Of a stretch of DNA of 64,000 nucleotides, positions 36,571 through 49,024 are shown piece by piece. Source of the DNA: Mycobacterium paraense (GTDB lineage Bacteria > Actinomycetota > Actinomycetes > Mycobacteriales > Mycobacteriaceae); the NCBI RefSeq assembly GCF_002101815.1, contig NZ_LQPM01000003.1, positions 170,439 through 234,438 of the forward strand, read 5' to 3'. The position numbers and the translations under genes were made by a program. Under the pieces are notes generated by a model. That model saw nothing but the letters and a program-made list of their open reading frames with translations, made no database searches and was not told where the DNA came from. Numbering within the stretch: the stretch's first letter is position 1; each line of letters opens with the position of its first letter.

Positions 36571-37077
36571 ATGCACACGCTGACACGCTTAGGTACCTCC
36601 GTCGCGGCGCTCGCCGTGGCCATCTCGCCGGCGGCTACTTTCGCCATCGCCGACGCCGCCGGACAGGGCGGCACCACGGTGGTTCTCGACACTGACCTGC
36701 GCCGCTGCGATTTCAGCAGGGTGAACGAGGCGGCCTGGATCCCGCGGGCGGCGCTGGGGTCCGGTTCCGCGCTCATCAGCACCTCGGGATCGCGGGCCGT
36801 CGCGCAGGTGCACATGACGATCCCCAACGCGCCGGGCACCCATTACGACGTCGGCCTTATCCAGGAACCGCGCCCCTCGTCGGCCACCTGCGGTCCCGGC
36901 GACCCCGGCACCGCGTTTACCGGAATGGACACCGACGGGGCCGGCAACGCCACGGTGACCGTTCAAGACAGCCTTCGACAAGGCACCACGGGCGTCTGGG
37001 TGATTGTCGAGCGCGCAAACCCGAACTCGCAAAATCCAGCCGAGTTCTACACGTCCGAATTCCTGGTGCCGGCATAA
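36571..37077 (+). CDS. secreted protein of unknown function
   Basis: 168 residues from ATG 36571, with AAAGGTGG as ribosome site. A signal peptide (LGTSVAALAVAISPAATFAIADA) leads to a mature part of about 140 residues rich in Thr, Ser and Gly. Likely beta-rich, it contains one Cys pair (RRCDF and SATCGPG) that could form a disulfide. There are no membrane segments. I do not recognise a known family. It lies 184 bases after embB on the same strand and about 107 bases before the next gene. Confidence 0.7.
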   Translation: MHTLTRLGTSVAALAVAISPAATFAIADAAGQGGTTVVLDTDLRRCDFSRVNEAAWIPRAALGSGSALISTSGSRAVAQVHMTIPNAPGTHYDVGLIQEPRPSSATCGPGDPGTAFTGMDTDGAGNATVTVQDSLRQGTTGVWVIVERANPNSQNPAEFYTSEFLVPA

Positions 37078-37184
37078 CCGACGAGCCACCGGGGACGAAC
37101 GCCCCGAGCGGACGGGACTTCGGTCCCTAGCTCGGCGCCGGCGCGCGATGTTCCGATACAGGAGGTCGGAACGGAGGCACGGCA

Positions 37185-37652
37185 ATGGACGCTTCACCAC
37201 AGGCTCGGGAGCGGACGCGGGTGTTCGCCCGAGCGCTCGGACCGTTTCTGGTCATCGCCGACGCCACGGCGGTGGCCCGCGCCTCCGACATGCAGACGCT
37301 GCTGTCGCAGTTCGAGGCGAACTCGCTGTGGACGTGGGTGAGCGGCGCCTTCATCCTGCTGTTCGGCCTCTTCGTCGTCGCCGCACACCCGTATTGGCGC
37401 GGCACCGCGGCCATCATCGTGTCGCTGCTGGGCTGGCTGATCGTGCTGCGCGGGCTACTGCTGTTCGCGTTTCCCCAGACCTTCGTCTCGGCGGCCAACG
37501 GCATGGTCGGTGCGCAAGCGTGGTGGATCGCGGCCTGCGTGGCCTTCGCGCTGGTCGGGCTGTACCTGACCTACGTCGGCTGGGTGCCGGCTCCGCACCG
37601 CCCGGAATCCCAAGCGCCAGAAGCCACCCCGGATCTTCGCCGAGCCGCGTAA
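37185..37652 (+). CDS. four-helix membrane protein
   Basis: 155 residues from ATG 37185, preceded by ACGGAGG. It has four hydrophobic helices (about 18-34, 47-68, 73-95 and 105-128) with a cytoplasmic tail. The sequence begins MDASPQARERTRVFARALGP and has VAAHPYWRGTAAIIVSLLGW in the middle. I see no catalytic motif; it resembles small uncharacterised inner-membrane proteins. Its stop overlaps the following FHA gene start as TAATG, so the two are probably coupled. Confidence 0.7.
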   Translation: MDASPQARERTRVFARALGPFLVIADATAVARASDMQTLLSQFEANSLWTWVSGAFILLFGLFVVAAHPYWRGTAAIIVSLLGWLIVLRGLLLFAFPQTFVSAANGMVGAQAWWIAACVAFALVGLYLTYVGWVPAPHRPESQAPEATPDLRRAA

Positions 37653-38083
37653 TGGAGCCCGTGCGCGAGGACGCCACCGGCAAGATGACCTCGGCGTTGC
37701 ACGCCGACGAGTTCGACGCGTCGGCGGCGGTCGCCGAGGCGGCGCTGGAGGAGATGGAGACGCTGGGCAGCGGGCAAGGCATGCTCATCGTGAAGCGGGG
37801 ACCCAACGCCGGCTCGCAGTTCCAGTTGGACCGCCCCGTCATGTCCGCGGGTCGGCATCCGGCCAGCGACATCTTCCTGGATGACATCACCGTCAGCCGC
37901 CGGCACGCCGAGTTCCGAAGGGAGAACGGCAAATTCCACGTCGTCGACCTCGGCAGCCTGAACAAGACCTACCTCAACCGGGCACCCGTCGACTCGGCGG
38001 TGCTGGCCAACGGCGACGAGGTCCGGATCGGTAATTTCCGGCTGATTTTCGTGGCGGGACCGGCCTGCGTGCGGGGGCTGTAA
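37652..38083 (+). CDS. GarA-like FHA-domain protein
   Basis: 143 residues from ATG 37652. The FHA domain (about 44-135) matches M. tuberculosis GarA closely: VKRGPNAGSQFQLD, SAGRHPASDIFLDDITVSRRHAEFRR, DLGSLNKTYLNR, VDSAVLANGDEVRIG. Arg68, Ser82, Arg83, His85 and Asn104 should contact phosphothreonine. GarA switches central carbon metabolism when PknB or PknG phosphorylates its ETTSVF segment. The matching N-terminal stretch here is KMTSALHADEFD, with one Thr (13) instead of two. The protein is therefore a paralogue with altered regulation rather than GarA itself; its partners are unknown. Confidence 0.82.
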   Translation: MEPVREDATGKMTSALHADEFDASAAVAEAALEEMETLGSGQGMLIVKRGPNAGSQFQLDRPVMSAGRHPASDIFLDDITVSRRHAEFRRENGKFHVVDLGSLNKTYLNRAPVDSAVLANGDEVRIGNFRLIFVAGPACVRGL

Positions 38084-38095
38084 TACCGTCGCGGC

Positions 38096-39898
38096 ATGAG
38101 CGCGTATGACCTGGAGCCCGCCGACCGGCTGCCCTTTTCGACGCCGGAGAAATCGCAGCGCTACGAAACCGACAACTACCGCGGAGCGGTGGGGCTCAAC
38201 TGGTACCTGACCGATCCCAGCTTGCAGTTCACCATGGCCTACTACCTGCAGCCCGACGAATTGGCCGTGCTGGAGCCGCATCTGGCCCGCATCGGTGACC
38301 TGATGGGCGGCCCGGTGGCGCGGTGGGCCGAGGAGACCGACCGCAACCCGCCCCGGCTGGAGCGCTACGACCGGTGGGGACACGACGTCAGCCGCGTCGT
38401 CATGCCGGAGTCGTTCACGCAGTCCAAGCGCGCGGTGCTCGACGCGCAGCAGGCCCTGCGCGACGCGGCGCGGGGCGCCCAGGTGAGCTCGGGCCTGGCG
38501 CTGTTCGCGTCGAACTACCTGCTCAACCAGGCCGACATCGGGATGGGCTGCGCGCTGGGCACCGGCGGCGGCATGGTGCAGTCGCTGGTGTCCGCCTACG
38601 CGCCGCCCGACGTGGCCGAGCACGTGCTGGCGAAGTTCGCCTCCGGCGAATGGGCGGGCGAGACGGCCCAGCTGCTGACCGAACGCACCGGTGGCTCGGA
38701 TTTGGGTGCGCTCGAGACGACGGCGACGCGGGCCGGGGACGCGTGGCTGCTGAACGGGTTCAAGTGGTTCGCCTCCAACTGCGCGGGAGAGGCGTTCGTG
38801 GTGCTGGCCAAGCCCGAGGGGGCGCCGGACTCGTCCCGCGGCGTCGCCAACTTCCTCGTGCTGCGCGACCGCCGCGACGGTTCGCGCAACGGCGTGCGGG
38901 TGCGCCGGCTCAAGGACAAGCTCGGCACCCGCTCGGTGGCCTCCGGCGAGGTCGAGTTCGTCGACGCCGAGGCGTTCCTGCTGTCCGGCGAACCCGGCGC
39001 GGATGCGGGCCCGGCCGACGGCAAGGGGCTCGGCCGGATGATGGAGCTGACCAACGCCGCGCGGCTCGGCATCGCCCAGTTCGGGCTCGGCAACGCCCGC
39101 CGCGCCCTGGTCGAGTCGCTGTGCTACGCCCGGCAGCGCCACGCGTTCGGCGGGGCGCTCATCGACAAGCCGCTGATGCGGCGCAAGCTCGCGGAGATGA
39201 TCGTCGACGTCGAGGCGGCGCTCGCGCTGGTCTTCGACGGCACCGGCGCCACCAACCACCGCCAGCCGCGCGGCGTGCGCCAGCGCATCGCCGTGCCCGT
39301 GACCAAGCTGAAGGTGTGCCGGCTCGGGATCACCGCGGCGTCGGACGCCATCGAAATCCACGGCGGCAACGGCTATATCGAGACGTGGCCGGTGGCCCGG
39401 CTGCTCCGCGACGCGCAGGTCAACACCATCTGGGAGGGCCCCGACAACATCCTGTGCCTCGACGTGCGGCGCGGCATCGAGCGGGCCGCCGCGCACGAGG
39501 CGCTGCTGGCGCGGCTGCGCGACGCCGTCTCGGTCTCCGATGACGACGAGACCACTCGCCTGGTCGCGAGCCGCATCGAGGACCTCGACGCGGCGATCAC
39601 CGCGTGGGGCAAGCTCGGCGGCGGGGTGGCCGAGGCGCGGCTGTTCCCGCTGGCGCAGTTCATGGGCGACGTCTACGCGGGTGCGCTGCTCACCGAGCAG
39701 GCCGCGTGGGAGCGGGAGACCGGCGGCGGGGAACGCAAGGCGCTCGTCGCGCGGCTCTACGCGCTGCGCTACCTCGCCGACCGGGGCCCGTTGCGCGGCA
39801 TCGACGCCGACTCCGACGAGGCGCTGGAGCGGTTCGACGAGCTGGTCGACGGCGCGTTCACCGGCGCGCAGACGCAGAATCGCACGATTTCGGGATGA
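38096..39898 (+). CDS. fadE35: acyl-CoA dehydrogenase FadE35 (AidB/ACAD11-like)
   Basis: 600 residues from ATG 38096. Longer than standard acyl-CoA dehydrogenases because of an N-terminal extension (about 1-160) and a C-terminal helical part, as in AidB-like enzymes. FAD motifs include WAGETAQLLTERTGGSDLGALET, NGFKWFASNC and YARQRHAFGGALIDKPLMRRKLAEM. EIHGGNGYIETWPVARLLRDAQVNTIWEGPDNI is the C-terminal signature of the family. It probably oxidises acyl-CoA or a related substrate with FAD. Orthologue of Rv3797. The last codons and stop lie inside an inverted repeat, so the C-terminus AQTQNRTISG looks repeat-derived. Confidence 0.9.
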   Translation: MSAYDLEPADRLPFSTPEKSQRYETDNYRGAVGLNWYLTDPSLQFTMAYYLQPDELAVLEPHLARIGDLMGGPVARWAEETDRNPPRLERYDRWGHDVSRVVMPESFTQSKRAVLDAQQALRDAARGAQVSSGLALFASNYLLNQADIGMGCALGTGGGMVQSLVSAYAPPDVAEHVLAKFASGEWAGETAQLLTERTGGSDLGALETTATRAGDAWLLNGFKWFASNCAGEAFVVLAKPEGAPDSSRGVANFLVLRDRRDGSRNGVRVRRLKDKLGTRSVASGEVEFVDAEAFLLSGEPGADAGPADGKGLGRMMELTNAARLGIAQFGLGNARRALVESLCYARQRHAFGGALIDKPLMRRKLAEMIVDVEAALALVFDGTGATNHRQPRGVRQRIAVPVTKLKVCRLGITAASDAIEIHGGNGYIETWPVARLLRDAQVNTIWEGPDNILCLDVRRGIERAAAHEALLARLRDAVSVSDDDETTRLVASRIEDLDAAITAWGKLGGGVAEARLFPLAQFMGDVYAGALLTEQAAWERETGGGERKALVARLYALRYLADRGPLRGIDADSDEALERFDELVDGAFTGAQTQNRTISG

Positions 39899-39918
39899 AA
39901 AGTGCGATTTTGCGTCTG
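39869..39918. terminator. repeat-type hairpin between fadE35 and accD4
   Basis: Inverted repeat with 17-base arms, CAGACGCAGAATCGCAC (39869-39885) and GTGCGATTTTGCGTCTG (39902-39918), one mismatch, 16-base loop. It overlaps the fadE35 stop and precedes the accD4 stop, so it could end transcription from both sides. The sequence CAGACGCAAAATCGCAC is, from memory, a common dispersed intergenic motif in mycobacteria. Confidence 0.65.
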
Positions 39919-39931
39919 CTCGCGGTAGGAA

Positions 39932-41506
39932 CTAGACCGGGATCAGGCCGTGCTTGCGGGCGACGCGGAACCACAGCTGCTTGTCCCGCAACAGGTGCAT
40001 CGACTTGCGCAGCAGCAGCCGCGTCTCGTGCGGGTCGATGACCGCGTCGATGAAGCCGCGCTCGGCGGCGGTCCACGGGATCGCCATGTTGAGGTTGTAG
40101 CCCTCGATGAAGTCCTTCTTGATCTGTTGCGCCTCGGGGGTGGTCGGGTCGGGGAACCGCTTCATCAGCAACTGCGCGGCACCCTCGGCGCCGATCACCG
40201 CGATCCGCGCCGTGGGCCACGCGAAGTTGAAGTCGGCGGTCAGCTGCCGCGACCCCATCACGGCGTACGCGCCGCCGTAGGACTTGCGGATGGTGATCGT
40301 CACCTTCGGCACGTCGGCCTCCACGACCGAGTAGAGGAAGCGGCCGCCGCGCTTGATGATGCCGCGCTTTTCCTCCTCGGCCCCCGGCAGGAACCCGGGC
40401 GTGTCCACCACGAAGACCAGCGGGATGTTGAACGCGTCGCAGAACCGGATGAACCGCGCCGCCTTGTCGGACGCCTCGTTGTCGATCGCCCCCGACATGT
40501 GCATGGGCTGGTTGGCGATCACGCCCACGGGGTGGCCGTCGACGCGCGCGTATCCGGTGATGATGGCGGGCCCGTGCTGCGCGGCGACGTCGAGGAAGTC
40601 GCCGTCGTCGAAGATGCGCAGCAGGATCTCGTGCATGTCGTAGGCCGCGTTGTCGGAGTCCGGCACGATGGCGTCGAGTTCCAGATCGGTCGGGGTGATT
40701 TCCGGCTCCAGCCCGGGGTTGACGATCGGCGGCTTGTCGAAGCAGTTGGACGGCAGGAACGACAGGTAGTCGCGGACGTACTGGAACGCCTCCGCCTCGG
40801 AGTCGACCACCTGGTGGATGTTGCCGTAGCGGGCCTGGGCGTCGGAGCCACCGAGCTCGTCGAGGGTGACCTCCTCGCCGGTGACCTCCCGGATCACGTC
40901 GGGCCCGGTGACGAAGAAGTAGCCCTGGTCGCGCACCGAGACGAGGAGATCATCCTGGATCGGCGAATACACCGCTCCCCCGGCGCATTTGCCGAAGATG
41001 AGGGAGATCTGCGGCACCAGCCCGGACAGCGCCTCGTGGCGACGGCCCAGCTCGGCGTACCACGCCAGCGAGGTCACCGCGTCCTGGATCCGGGCGCCAC
41101 CGGAGTCCTGGATGCCGATGATCGGGCACCCGACCATCGCGCACCACTCCATCAACCGCGCGACCTTGCGGCCGAACATCTCACCGACGGTGCCCTGGAA
41201 CACCGTCTGGTCGTGGGAGAACACCCCGACCGGCCGGCCGTCGATCATGGCGTGACCCGTGACGCACCCGTCGCCGTAGAGCGCGTTCGGGTCGTTCGGC
41301 GTCTTGGCCAGCGCGCCGATCTCGAAGAAGCTGCCCGGATCGACGAGCGCGTGCACGCGAGCGCGGGCGCTCGGGATGCCCTTCTTGTCCCGCTTGGCGG
41401 CGGCCTTCTCGCCGCCGGGCTCCTTGGCCAGCTCGAGGCGAGCGTGCAGCTCGGCCAGCTTTTCCGCGGTGGTGTGCTGAACGGGAGCCGGCACGGTTTC
41501 GGTCAC
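39932..41506 (-). CDS. accD4: acyl-CoA carboxylase beta subunit AccD4
   Basis: 524 residues from ATG 41506. This carboxyltransferase subunit acts with AccA3 (and AccD5/AccE) to carboxylate long-chain acyl-CoA, supplying the extender for mycolic-acid condensation by Pks13. Typical motifs are [23 protein letters not shown], the biotin-side oxyanion loops SGGARIQDA and [10 protein letters not shown], and [14 protein letters not shown] with [14 protein letters not shown] for the acyl-CoA side. It follows pks13 by 11 bases on the same strand. Orthologue of Rv3799c. The insertion sequence found beside it in M. tuberculosis (Rv3798) is absent. Confidence 0.96.
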   Translation of the reverse strand: MTETVPAPVQHTTAEKLAELHARLELAKEPGGEKAAAKRDKKGIPSARARVHALVDPGSFFEIGALAKTPNDPNALYGDGCVTGHAMIDGRPVGVFSHDQTVFQGTVGEMFGRKVARLMEWCAMVGCPIIGIQDSGGARIQDAVTSLAWYAELGRRHEALSGLVPQISLIFGKCAGGAVYSPIQDDLLVSVRDQGYFFVTGPDVIREVTGEEVTLDELGGSDAQARYGNIHQVVDSEAEAFQYVRDYLSFLPSNCFDKPPIVNPGLEPEITPTDLELDAIVPDSDNAAYDMHEILLRIFDDGDFLDVAAQHGPAIITGYARVDGHPVGVIANQPMHMSGAIDNEASDKAARFIRFCDAFNIPLVFVVDTPGFLPGAEEEKRGIIKRGGRFLYSVVEADVPKVTITIRKSYGGAYAVMGSRQLTADFNFAWPTARIAVIGAEGAAQLLMKRFPDPTTPEAQQIKKDFIEGYNLNMAIPWTAAERGFIDAVIDPHETRLLLRKSMHLLRDKQLWFRVARKHGLIPV

Positions 41507-41517
41507 TACTCGCCCAC

Positions 41518-44500
41518 CTAACTTCTCTGGCTGGTTTTAGCAGCGATCCCGTTCAGCGCCTGGGTCATGTGCGCGCCCACCTTGGCGATGATCGGCTCGT
41601 CGATGACCTGGATGTGCTCGCCACCGACCGGCACGACCTCGAGGTCGGTCACGTGCTCGCCCCAGCCGCCATCCGGCTTGCGGGTGGCGTAGCGCGGTTC
41701 GAACATGATCGCGTCGTCATGGTAGCGATCGGCCATGTAGAGCGTGACGTGCCCGTCGTACGGCTGGATCTGGGCGGTATCGATCGCCCGATTGTCCAGG
41801 TACGACGTGCGCTGGTGCTCGATGATCCCGCCCGGGATCTGCACGCCGCTCGCTTTGACCGCCTCCAACACGAACTCCACCTGGCCCGCGTCGTCGAGCT
41901 GCTCGAGATGCTCGTAGGGAATCTCCGGGATGGTGACATTGAACGTCTTCTCGGCGAACCGGGCGTAGCGGTCCCAGCGCTTGCGGATCTCCTCCTTGGT
42001 CTGCGGGATCTCCTCGCCGGGGCGGACAGCGTCGATCAACCCGACCCATTCGACATCCTTGCCCAGCCGCTTGAGGCCGATCGCGCAGGCGTAGGCCAGC
42101 ACGCCGCCGAGCGACCAGCCGGCGAGAATGTACGGCCCGTCGCCCTGGATCTCGATCAGCTTCGGAACGTACTGCGCCGCGCGCTCTTCGATCGACCCCT
42201 CGACCCGCTCCAGGCCGTACATCGGGGTGTCGGCCGGCAGCCGGTTGAGCAGCGGCTCGTAGACGACCGTCGAGCCGCCCGCCGGGTGGAACACGAAAAC
42301 CGGCGGCTTCGCGCTGCCCTCCGGGCGCGCCCGCAGCGTGCGGACGAACCCGTCGACCACCCCGGCCTCCAGGTGCTCGCGCACCTTCTCCGCCAGCGCC
42401 TCGATGTTCTGCGACGTCAGCACGTCCTCGGCGGAGATCGGACCCTCGGCGCGCTCCGACAGTCGTTCCGCCATCTTGGCGGCCGTGTCGGCGTCCAGCT
42501 TGGGCAGCGGGTTGAAGATGCCGCCCGGCGACTTGCCGGTCACGATCGCCCACGTGGCGAAGGTGACCCGCTCGGAGGCGTCACGCGGTGGCACGTCGGA
42601 GTTCAGCGCCTTGGCGACCGCCTCCTGGTTGAGCGCTTCGGCCACCCCGGACACCGTCGGCTGTCCCCCGTTCACACCGGGGCCCGACGGGTTCGTCGGC
42701 GGCGGCGGGATCGGAACGTCGGAGGCCGGTGGCGCTTGCGTCTCCGGCTCGGCCTGCGGGTCGGGGGCCGGCGCCGCCACCGACGCGGGCGTGGCGCCGC
42801 TGAGCAATTCGGCCTGCTCCCTCGCGATTTCCTCCGCCGTCTGCGTCTTCTGGTGCTCGGCCAGCTGCTCGACCTCGTCGCGGTGCTCGACCGCGTACTC
42901 GATCAGCTTCTCGACGGCGTAGAGGTTGGCGTCGCGCACGGCCGTCAACTGGATGGGCGGGAGGTCGAAGTCGTACTCGACGCGGTTCTTGATCCGCACC
43001 GCCATCAGCGAGTCGAGGCCCAGCTCGATCAGCGGCACCTCCCACGGCAGGTCCTCGGGCTCGTAGCCCATGGCGGCGCCGACGATCGCGCCCAGCCGGT
43101 CGGCGATCGTCTCGCCGGAGTCCGGTGACCACTTGGTGAAGCCGGCCGGCATGTACCGGTTGGTCAGGCTGTCGCCGAGGGCCTCCTCCTCCGGGCCGTC
43201 GGCCGGAGCCTCCACTGCCGCCGCCCCGTTGGACGGAGCCGCGATCGCGGTGCCGGCGCCCACCGCCGCCGGCAGCACCGACTCGGCGCCGCCCCGGGTC
43301 ACCAGCGCGTCGTACACCAGCGTGAACGACTCGTCGATGCGCGCGTGCACTTGAACCGACGCGCCGCCGGGATGCCGGGTCAGCGTGGTCACCAGCCGGG
43401 AGCCCTCCCCCGGCTTGGCCCGCTCCTCCGCGGCGGTCAGCTGCGCGTCCGGAAGGACCTCGGCCGCAGCGGCTTTCACCAGCGCCGCGAGGTCCGTCAA
43501 GCCCTTCGGCGCGTACTCCCAGACGTGGCGGCCGTCCGGCAGCGCGACGTGGTTGCCGGGCATGAGCACCGAGCCGCTGCTGGTGGCGACGTGCACGTCC
43601 AGCCAGTGCTCCTTGCGCTTGAACCGGGTCGGCGGGATGTTCGCGTAATCCTGGGGGCCCGCCGCGCGCGTGAACAGCGTCCGGGGATCCAGGTCATGCC
43701 CATAGACGTACAGCTGCGCCAGGGTCGAGACGATCGACTCGACCTCGTCCTGCTTGCGCGCCAGCGTCGGGATCAACTGGGCGTCGTGCAGGCCGGCGTC
43801 CGCCGTCGTCAGACCCACCTGCATCAGCGCCACCGGGTTGGGGGCCAGCTCGACGAAGGTGGTGTGTCCGCTGTCGACGGCGTTGCGGATGCCGTGGGTG
43901 AAGTAGACGCTGTGGCGCAGCCCCTTCTTCCAGTAGTCGACGTCGTGGATGGGCTCGGCGCCGGGCTTGATGTAGCTGCCCTCGTGCACGGTCGAGTAGA
44001 TCCCGCACGTCGGGCTCATCGGCTTGATGCCCTGCAGTTCCGCGGCGAGCTCGCCCAGCAGCGGGTCCATCTGCGAGGTGTGGCTGGCGCCCTTGGTCTG
44101 GAACTTGCGGGCGAACTTGCCCTCGGATTCCGCGCGGGCGATGATCGCGTCCACCTGCTCGGGCGGGCCGCCGATGACCGTCTGCGTGGGCGCGGCGTAG
44201 ACGCACACCTCCAGGTCGGGGAAGTCGGAGAACACCGTCTTGATCTCCTCGGCGGAGTACTCCACCAGCGCCATCAGCCGGATGTACTCGCCGAACAGCA
44301 TCGCCTCGCCCTCGCCCATCAGATGGGAGCGGGAGCAGATGGCCCGGGTGGCGTCGCGCAGCGACAGGCCGCCGGCGAAGTAGGCGGACGCGGCCTCGCC
44401 CAGCGACTGTCCGACCACCGCGGCGGGCTTGGCGCCGTGATGCTTGAGCAGCTCGCCCAGCGCGATCTGGATCGCGAAGATGGTGACCTGGGTGGTCTCG

Positions 44501-46869
44501 ATGCCGTAGTCCTGCGAGTCGTCGAGGATCAGCTCGAGCACCGAGTAGCCGAGCTCGTCCTGGACCAGCGCGTCGACCTTTTCGATCCACTGCGCGAAGA
44601 CGTCGTTGCGCAGATACAGGCTCTTGCCCATCTTGCGGTGCTGCGCACCGAAGCCGGCCAGCACCCACACCGGTCCGTTGCTCACCGGCCCGTCGACGCT
44701 GAACACGTTCGGCCGCTGCTTGCCCTCGGCGATCGCGCGCAGGCCCTTGATGGCCTCCTCGTGGTCGTGCGCCAGCACCACCGCGCGCGAGCGACCATGG
44801 TTGCGGCGAGACAGGGACCGCCCGATCGATTCCAGCGACGACGCCTGGCCCTCGGGGCTTTCCATCCAGTCCGCGAGCTCGGCGGCCGCGGCCTTCTTCC
44901 GCGACGTCAGGAACGCCGAGATGACGAGCGGGATGACCGGCGGCGGAAGCTCTTGCGCCGCAAGCTCTTCCAGCGCGGCCTCCTTGAGGCTCAGTGCCTC
45001 TTCGGTGATCTCGGGGAGGTCTGGCTCGTCCTCCTCGGCCGCCGCGGAGGCGTCGGGGATGATGTTGCCGAAGTCGTCGAACCGCAGCGAATGCGCCTCG
45101 AACGTAGGTGTTTCGGCCGCTTCGGTGGCCGCCTTGGCCTCGGCCTGGGGCTCCGGCTCCTTTTCGACCACGTCGCGGGGCAGGACCTCGCGCACCACCA
45201 CGTGCGCGTTGGCGCCGCCGAAGCCGAAGCTCGACACCCCGGCCAGCGCGTAGCCGCCGTAGCGCGGCCAATCGGTCGCCTTGTCAATGACTTTCAGGCG
45301 CATCGCGTCGAAGTCGATGTACGGGCTGGGGCCCGCGAAGTTGAGGGACGGCGGCAGCTTGTCGTGCTGCAGCGCCAGCACCACCTTGGCCATGCTGGCC
45401 GCGCCGGCGGCCGACTCCATGTGCCCCACATTGGTTTTCACCGCGCCCAGCAGCGCCGGACGGTCGGCCGGACGGCCCCTGCCGATGACCCGGCCCAGCG
45501 CCTCGGCCTCGATCGGGTCACCGAGGACGGTACCCGTGCCGTGCGCCTCGATGTAGTCGACGGTCCGCGGGTCGATGCCGGCGTCCTTGTAGGCCCGGCG
45601 CAGCACGTCGGCCTGCGCGTCCTGGTTCGGCGCGATCAGGCCGTTGGACCGGCCGTCGTGGTTGACGGCGGTGCCGGCGATCACGGCCAGGATCTGGTCG
45701 CCGTCGCGGCGCGCGTCGTCGACCCGCTTGAGCACCAGCATGCCGGCGCCCTCCGAGCGGGTGTAGCCGTCGGCGTCGGAGGAGAACGACTTGATCCGGC
45801 CGTCGGGGGCCAGCACCGCGCCGATCTCGTCGAAGCCCAGCGTCACCGCGGGCGTGATCAGCGCGTTCACGCCGCCGGCCACCGCAACATCGGCCTCGCC
45901 GTTGCGCAGCGCCTGCACGGCCTGGTGGATCGCCACCAGCGAGCTCGAGCACGCGGTGTCGATCGCGACCGAAGGCCCGCGGAAGTCGTAGAAGTAGGAC
46001 ACCCGGTTCGCGATGATCGACGGCGAGTTGCCGGTGATCGCGTACGGGTGCGCGACGGTCGGGTCGGAGATGGCCAAGAAGCCGTAGTCGTGGTTGGAGA
46101 CGCCGACGTACACGCCGACCGCCTCGCCGCGCAGGCTCGACGCCGGGATGCGCGCGTGCTCGAGCGCCTCCCAGGTCAGCTCCAGCGCCATCCGCTGCTG
46201 CGGGTCGATGTTGTCGGCCTCGGTCTTGGCGATCGCGAAGAACTCGGAGTCGAAGCCCTTGATGTCCTTCAGGTAGCCGCCGCGGGTGCGGGCCTTGGCG
46301 ACCCGCTCGGCCAGCCGCGGCTCCTCCAGGAATTCCTCCCAGCGGCCCTCGGGCAGGTCGGTGATGGCGTCGCGGCCCTCGATCAGCGCCTGCCAGGTTT
46401 CCTCGGGGCTGTTCATGTCGCCGGGCAGCCGAGTGGACAGGCCGACGATCGCGATGTCGACGCGCTCCGCGGGCCCCTTGCGCGACCAGTCAACGATCTC
46501 GACGTCGTCGTCGGGCCGTTCGGGTTCGCCCTCGATGATGCGCGTCGCCAGCGATTCGATGGTCGGATGCTGGAACGCCACCGCGACCGACAGGGTGACA
46601 CCGGTCATGTCCTCGATGTCGGCGGCCATCGCCACGGCGTCGCGCGACGACAGGCCCAGCTCGACCATCGGCACCGACTCGTCGATCGAATCGGGCGACT
46701 GCCCGGTGGCCTTGGCCACGTAGTTGCGCAGCCACTCGCGCATCTCGGGGACCGTCAACTTGCGCCGCTCCTCCTCATCGCTCCGCTCTGCATCGTCGCC
46801 GGCGCGCAGCTCGGTCTTCTTGGCGGGCAGGTTCTCCTGCTGGTCCTGGGGATCGTCTATATCAGCCAT
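41518..46869 (-). CDS. pks13: polyketide synthase Pks13, mycolic acid condensing enzyme
   Basis: 1783 residues from ATG 46869. Pks13 joins the meromycolyl chain from FadD32 to a carboxylated C24-26 chain, giving alpha-alkyl beta-ketoacyl mycolate precursor. Domains in order are: N-terminal ACP (about 40-120, phosphopantetheine Ser75 in [10 protein letters not shown]), ketosynthase (about 137-560, Cys307 in DTACSSSL), linker, acyltransferase (about 740-1050, GQSLGEAAS), C-terminal ACP ([10 protein letters not shown], about 1290), and thioesterase (about 1490-1783, [11 protein letters not shown]). Numbering from 307 matches M. tuberculosis Cys287 plus 20. The Ala/Pro-rich linker before the thioesterase is expected. 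It is flanked by fadD32 and accD4, as everywhere in the group. Confidence 0.97.
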   Translation of the reverse strand: MADIDDPQDQQENLPAKKTELRAGDDAERSDEEERRKLTVPEMREWLRNYVAKATGQSPDSIDESVPMVELGLSSRDAVAMAADIEDMTGVTLSVAVAFQHPTIESLATRIIEGEPERPDDDVEIVDWSRKGPAERVDIAIVGLSTRLPGDMNSPEETWQALIEGRDAITDLPEGRWEEFLEEPRLAERVAKARTRGGYLKDIKGFDSEFFAIAKTEADNIDPQQRMALELTWEALEHARIPASSLRGEAVGVYVGVSNHDYGFLAISDPTVAHPYAITGNSPSIIANRVSYFYDFRGPSVAIDTACSSSLVAIHQAVQALRNGEADVAVAGGVNALITPAVTLGFDEIGAVLAPDGRIKSFSSDADGYTRSEGAGMLVLKRVDDARRDGDQILAVIAGTAVNHDGRSNGLIAPNQDAQADVLRRAYKDAGIDPRTVDYIEAHGTGTVLGDPIEAEALGRVIGRGRPADRPALLGAVKTNVGHMESAAGAASMAKVVLALQHDKLPPSLNFAGPSPYIDFDAMRLKVIDKATDWPRYGGYALAGVSSFGFGGANAHVVVREVLPRDVVEKEPEPQAEAKAATEAAETPTFEAHSLRFDDFGNIIPDASAAAEEDEPDLPEITEEALSLKEAALEELAAQELPPPVIPLVISAFLTSRKKAAAAELADWMESPEGQASSLESIGRSLSRRNHGRSRAVVLAHDHEEAIKGLRAIAEGKQRPNVFSVDGPVSNGPVWVLAGFGAQHRKMGKSLYLRNDVFAQWIEKVDALVQDELGYSVLELILDDSQDYGIETTQVTIFAIQIALGELLKHHGAKPAAVVGQSLGEAASAYFAGGLSLRDATRAICSRSHLMGEGEAMLFGEYIRLMALVEYSAEEIKTVFSDFPDLEVCVYAAPTQTVIGGPPEQVDAIIARAESEGKFARKFQTKGASHTSQMDPLLGELAAELQGIKPMSPTCGIYSTVHEGSYIKPGAEPIHDVDYWKKGLRHSVYFTHGIRNAVDSGHTTFVELAPNPVALMQVGLTTADAGLHDAQLIPTLARKQDEVESIVSTLAQLYVYGHDLDPRTLFTRAAGPQDYANIPPTRFKRKEHWLDVHVATSSGSVLMPGNHVALPDGRHVWEYAPKGLTDLAALVKAAAAEVLPDAQLTAAEERAKPGEGSRLVTTLTRHPGGASVQVHARIDESFTLVYDALVTRGGAESVLPAAVGAGTAIAAPSNGAAAVEAPADGPEEEALGDSLTNRYMPAGFTKWSPDSGETIADRLGAIVGAAMGYEPEDLPWEVPLIELGLDSLMAVRIKNRVEYDFDLPPIQLTAVRDANLYAVEKLIEYAVEHRDEVEQLAEHQKTQTAEEIAREQAELLSGATPASVAAPAPDPQAEPETQAPPASDVPIPPPPTNPSGPGVNGGQPTVSGVAEALNQEAVAKALNSDVPPRDASERVTFATWAIVTGKSPGGIFNPLPKLDADTAAKMAERLSERAEGPISAEDVLTSQNIEALAEKVREHLEAGVVDGFVRTLRARPEGSAKPPVFVFHPAGGSTVVYEPLLNRLPADTPMYGLERVEGSIEERAAQYVPKLIEIQGDGPYILAGWSLGGVLAYACAIGLKRLGKDVEWVGLIDAVRPGEEIPQTKEEIRKRWDRYARFAEKTFNVTIPEIPYEHLEQLDDAGQVEFVLEAVKASGVQIPGGIIEHQRTSYLDNRAIDTAQIQPYDGHVTLYMADRYHDDAIMFEPRYATRKPDGGWGEHVTDLEVVPVGGEHIQVIDEPIIAKVGAHMTQALNGIAAKTSQRS

Positions 46870-46879
46870 GGTTCCTGGT

Positions 46880-48778
<1,899 letters not shown>

Positions 48779-48918
48779 GCCGCCCTCTCCTGTCACAACC
48801 TGTGTCGGTCGGCGTGGCCGACCACTTTGGTGCCGGCCGCGCCGACGGGTCCTCTATACACGAGCCGGCTTAGAACGGCCCGCGCCCGGGAGCGCCGGTC
48901 CTTGCGGCCGCAACGAAG

Positions 48919-48946
48919 CTCTAATTGCTCTTAATTTTCTCTTAAT
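48919..48946. promoter_or_regulatory. direct-repeat site upstream of the fadD32 operon
   Basis: CTCTAAT (48919-48925), CTCTTAAT (48928-48935) and CTCTTAAT (48939-48946) sit in an AT-rich island in the 246-base gap between fadD32 and the upstream cutinase-like gene. The last two copies start 11 bases apart, about one helical turn, a spacing used by OmpR/PhoP-type response regulators. On the fadD32 strand they read ATTAAGAG-N3-ATTAAGAG, about 140-170 bases before the start codon. Confidence 0.5.
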
Positions 48947-49024
48947 GTTAAGTGCCGCCTCGCGGCAGACCAAATCACAAGGTACCGCCGATCGCGTCAC
49001 GGATTCGCCTAGGTCGCGGGGGTG

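Noticed and set aside
37571..39496. Minus-strand open frame of 641 codons
   Set aside because: Antisense to fadE35, which carries the acyl-CoA dehydrogenase signature.
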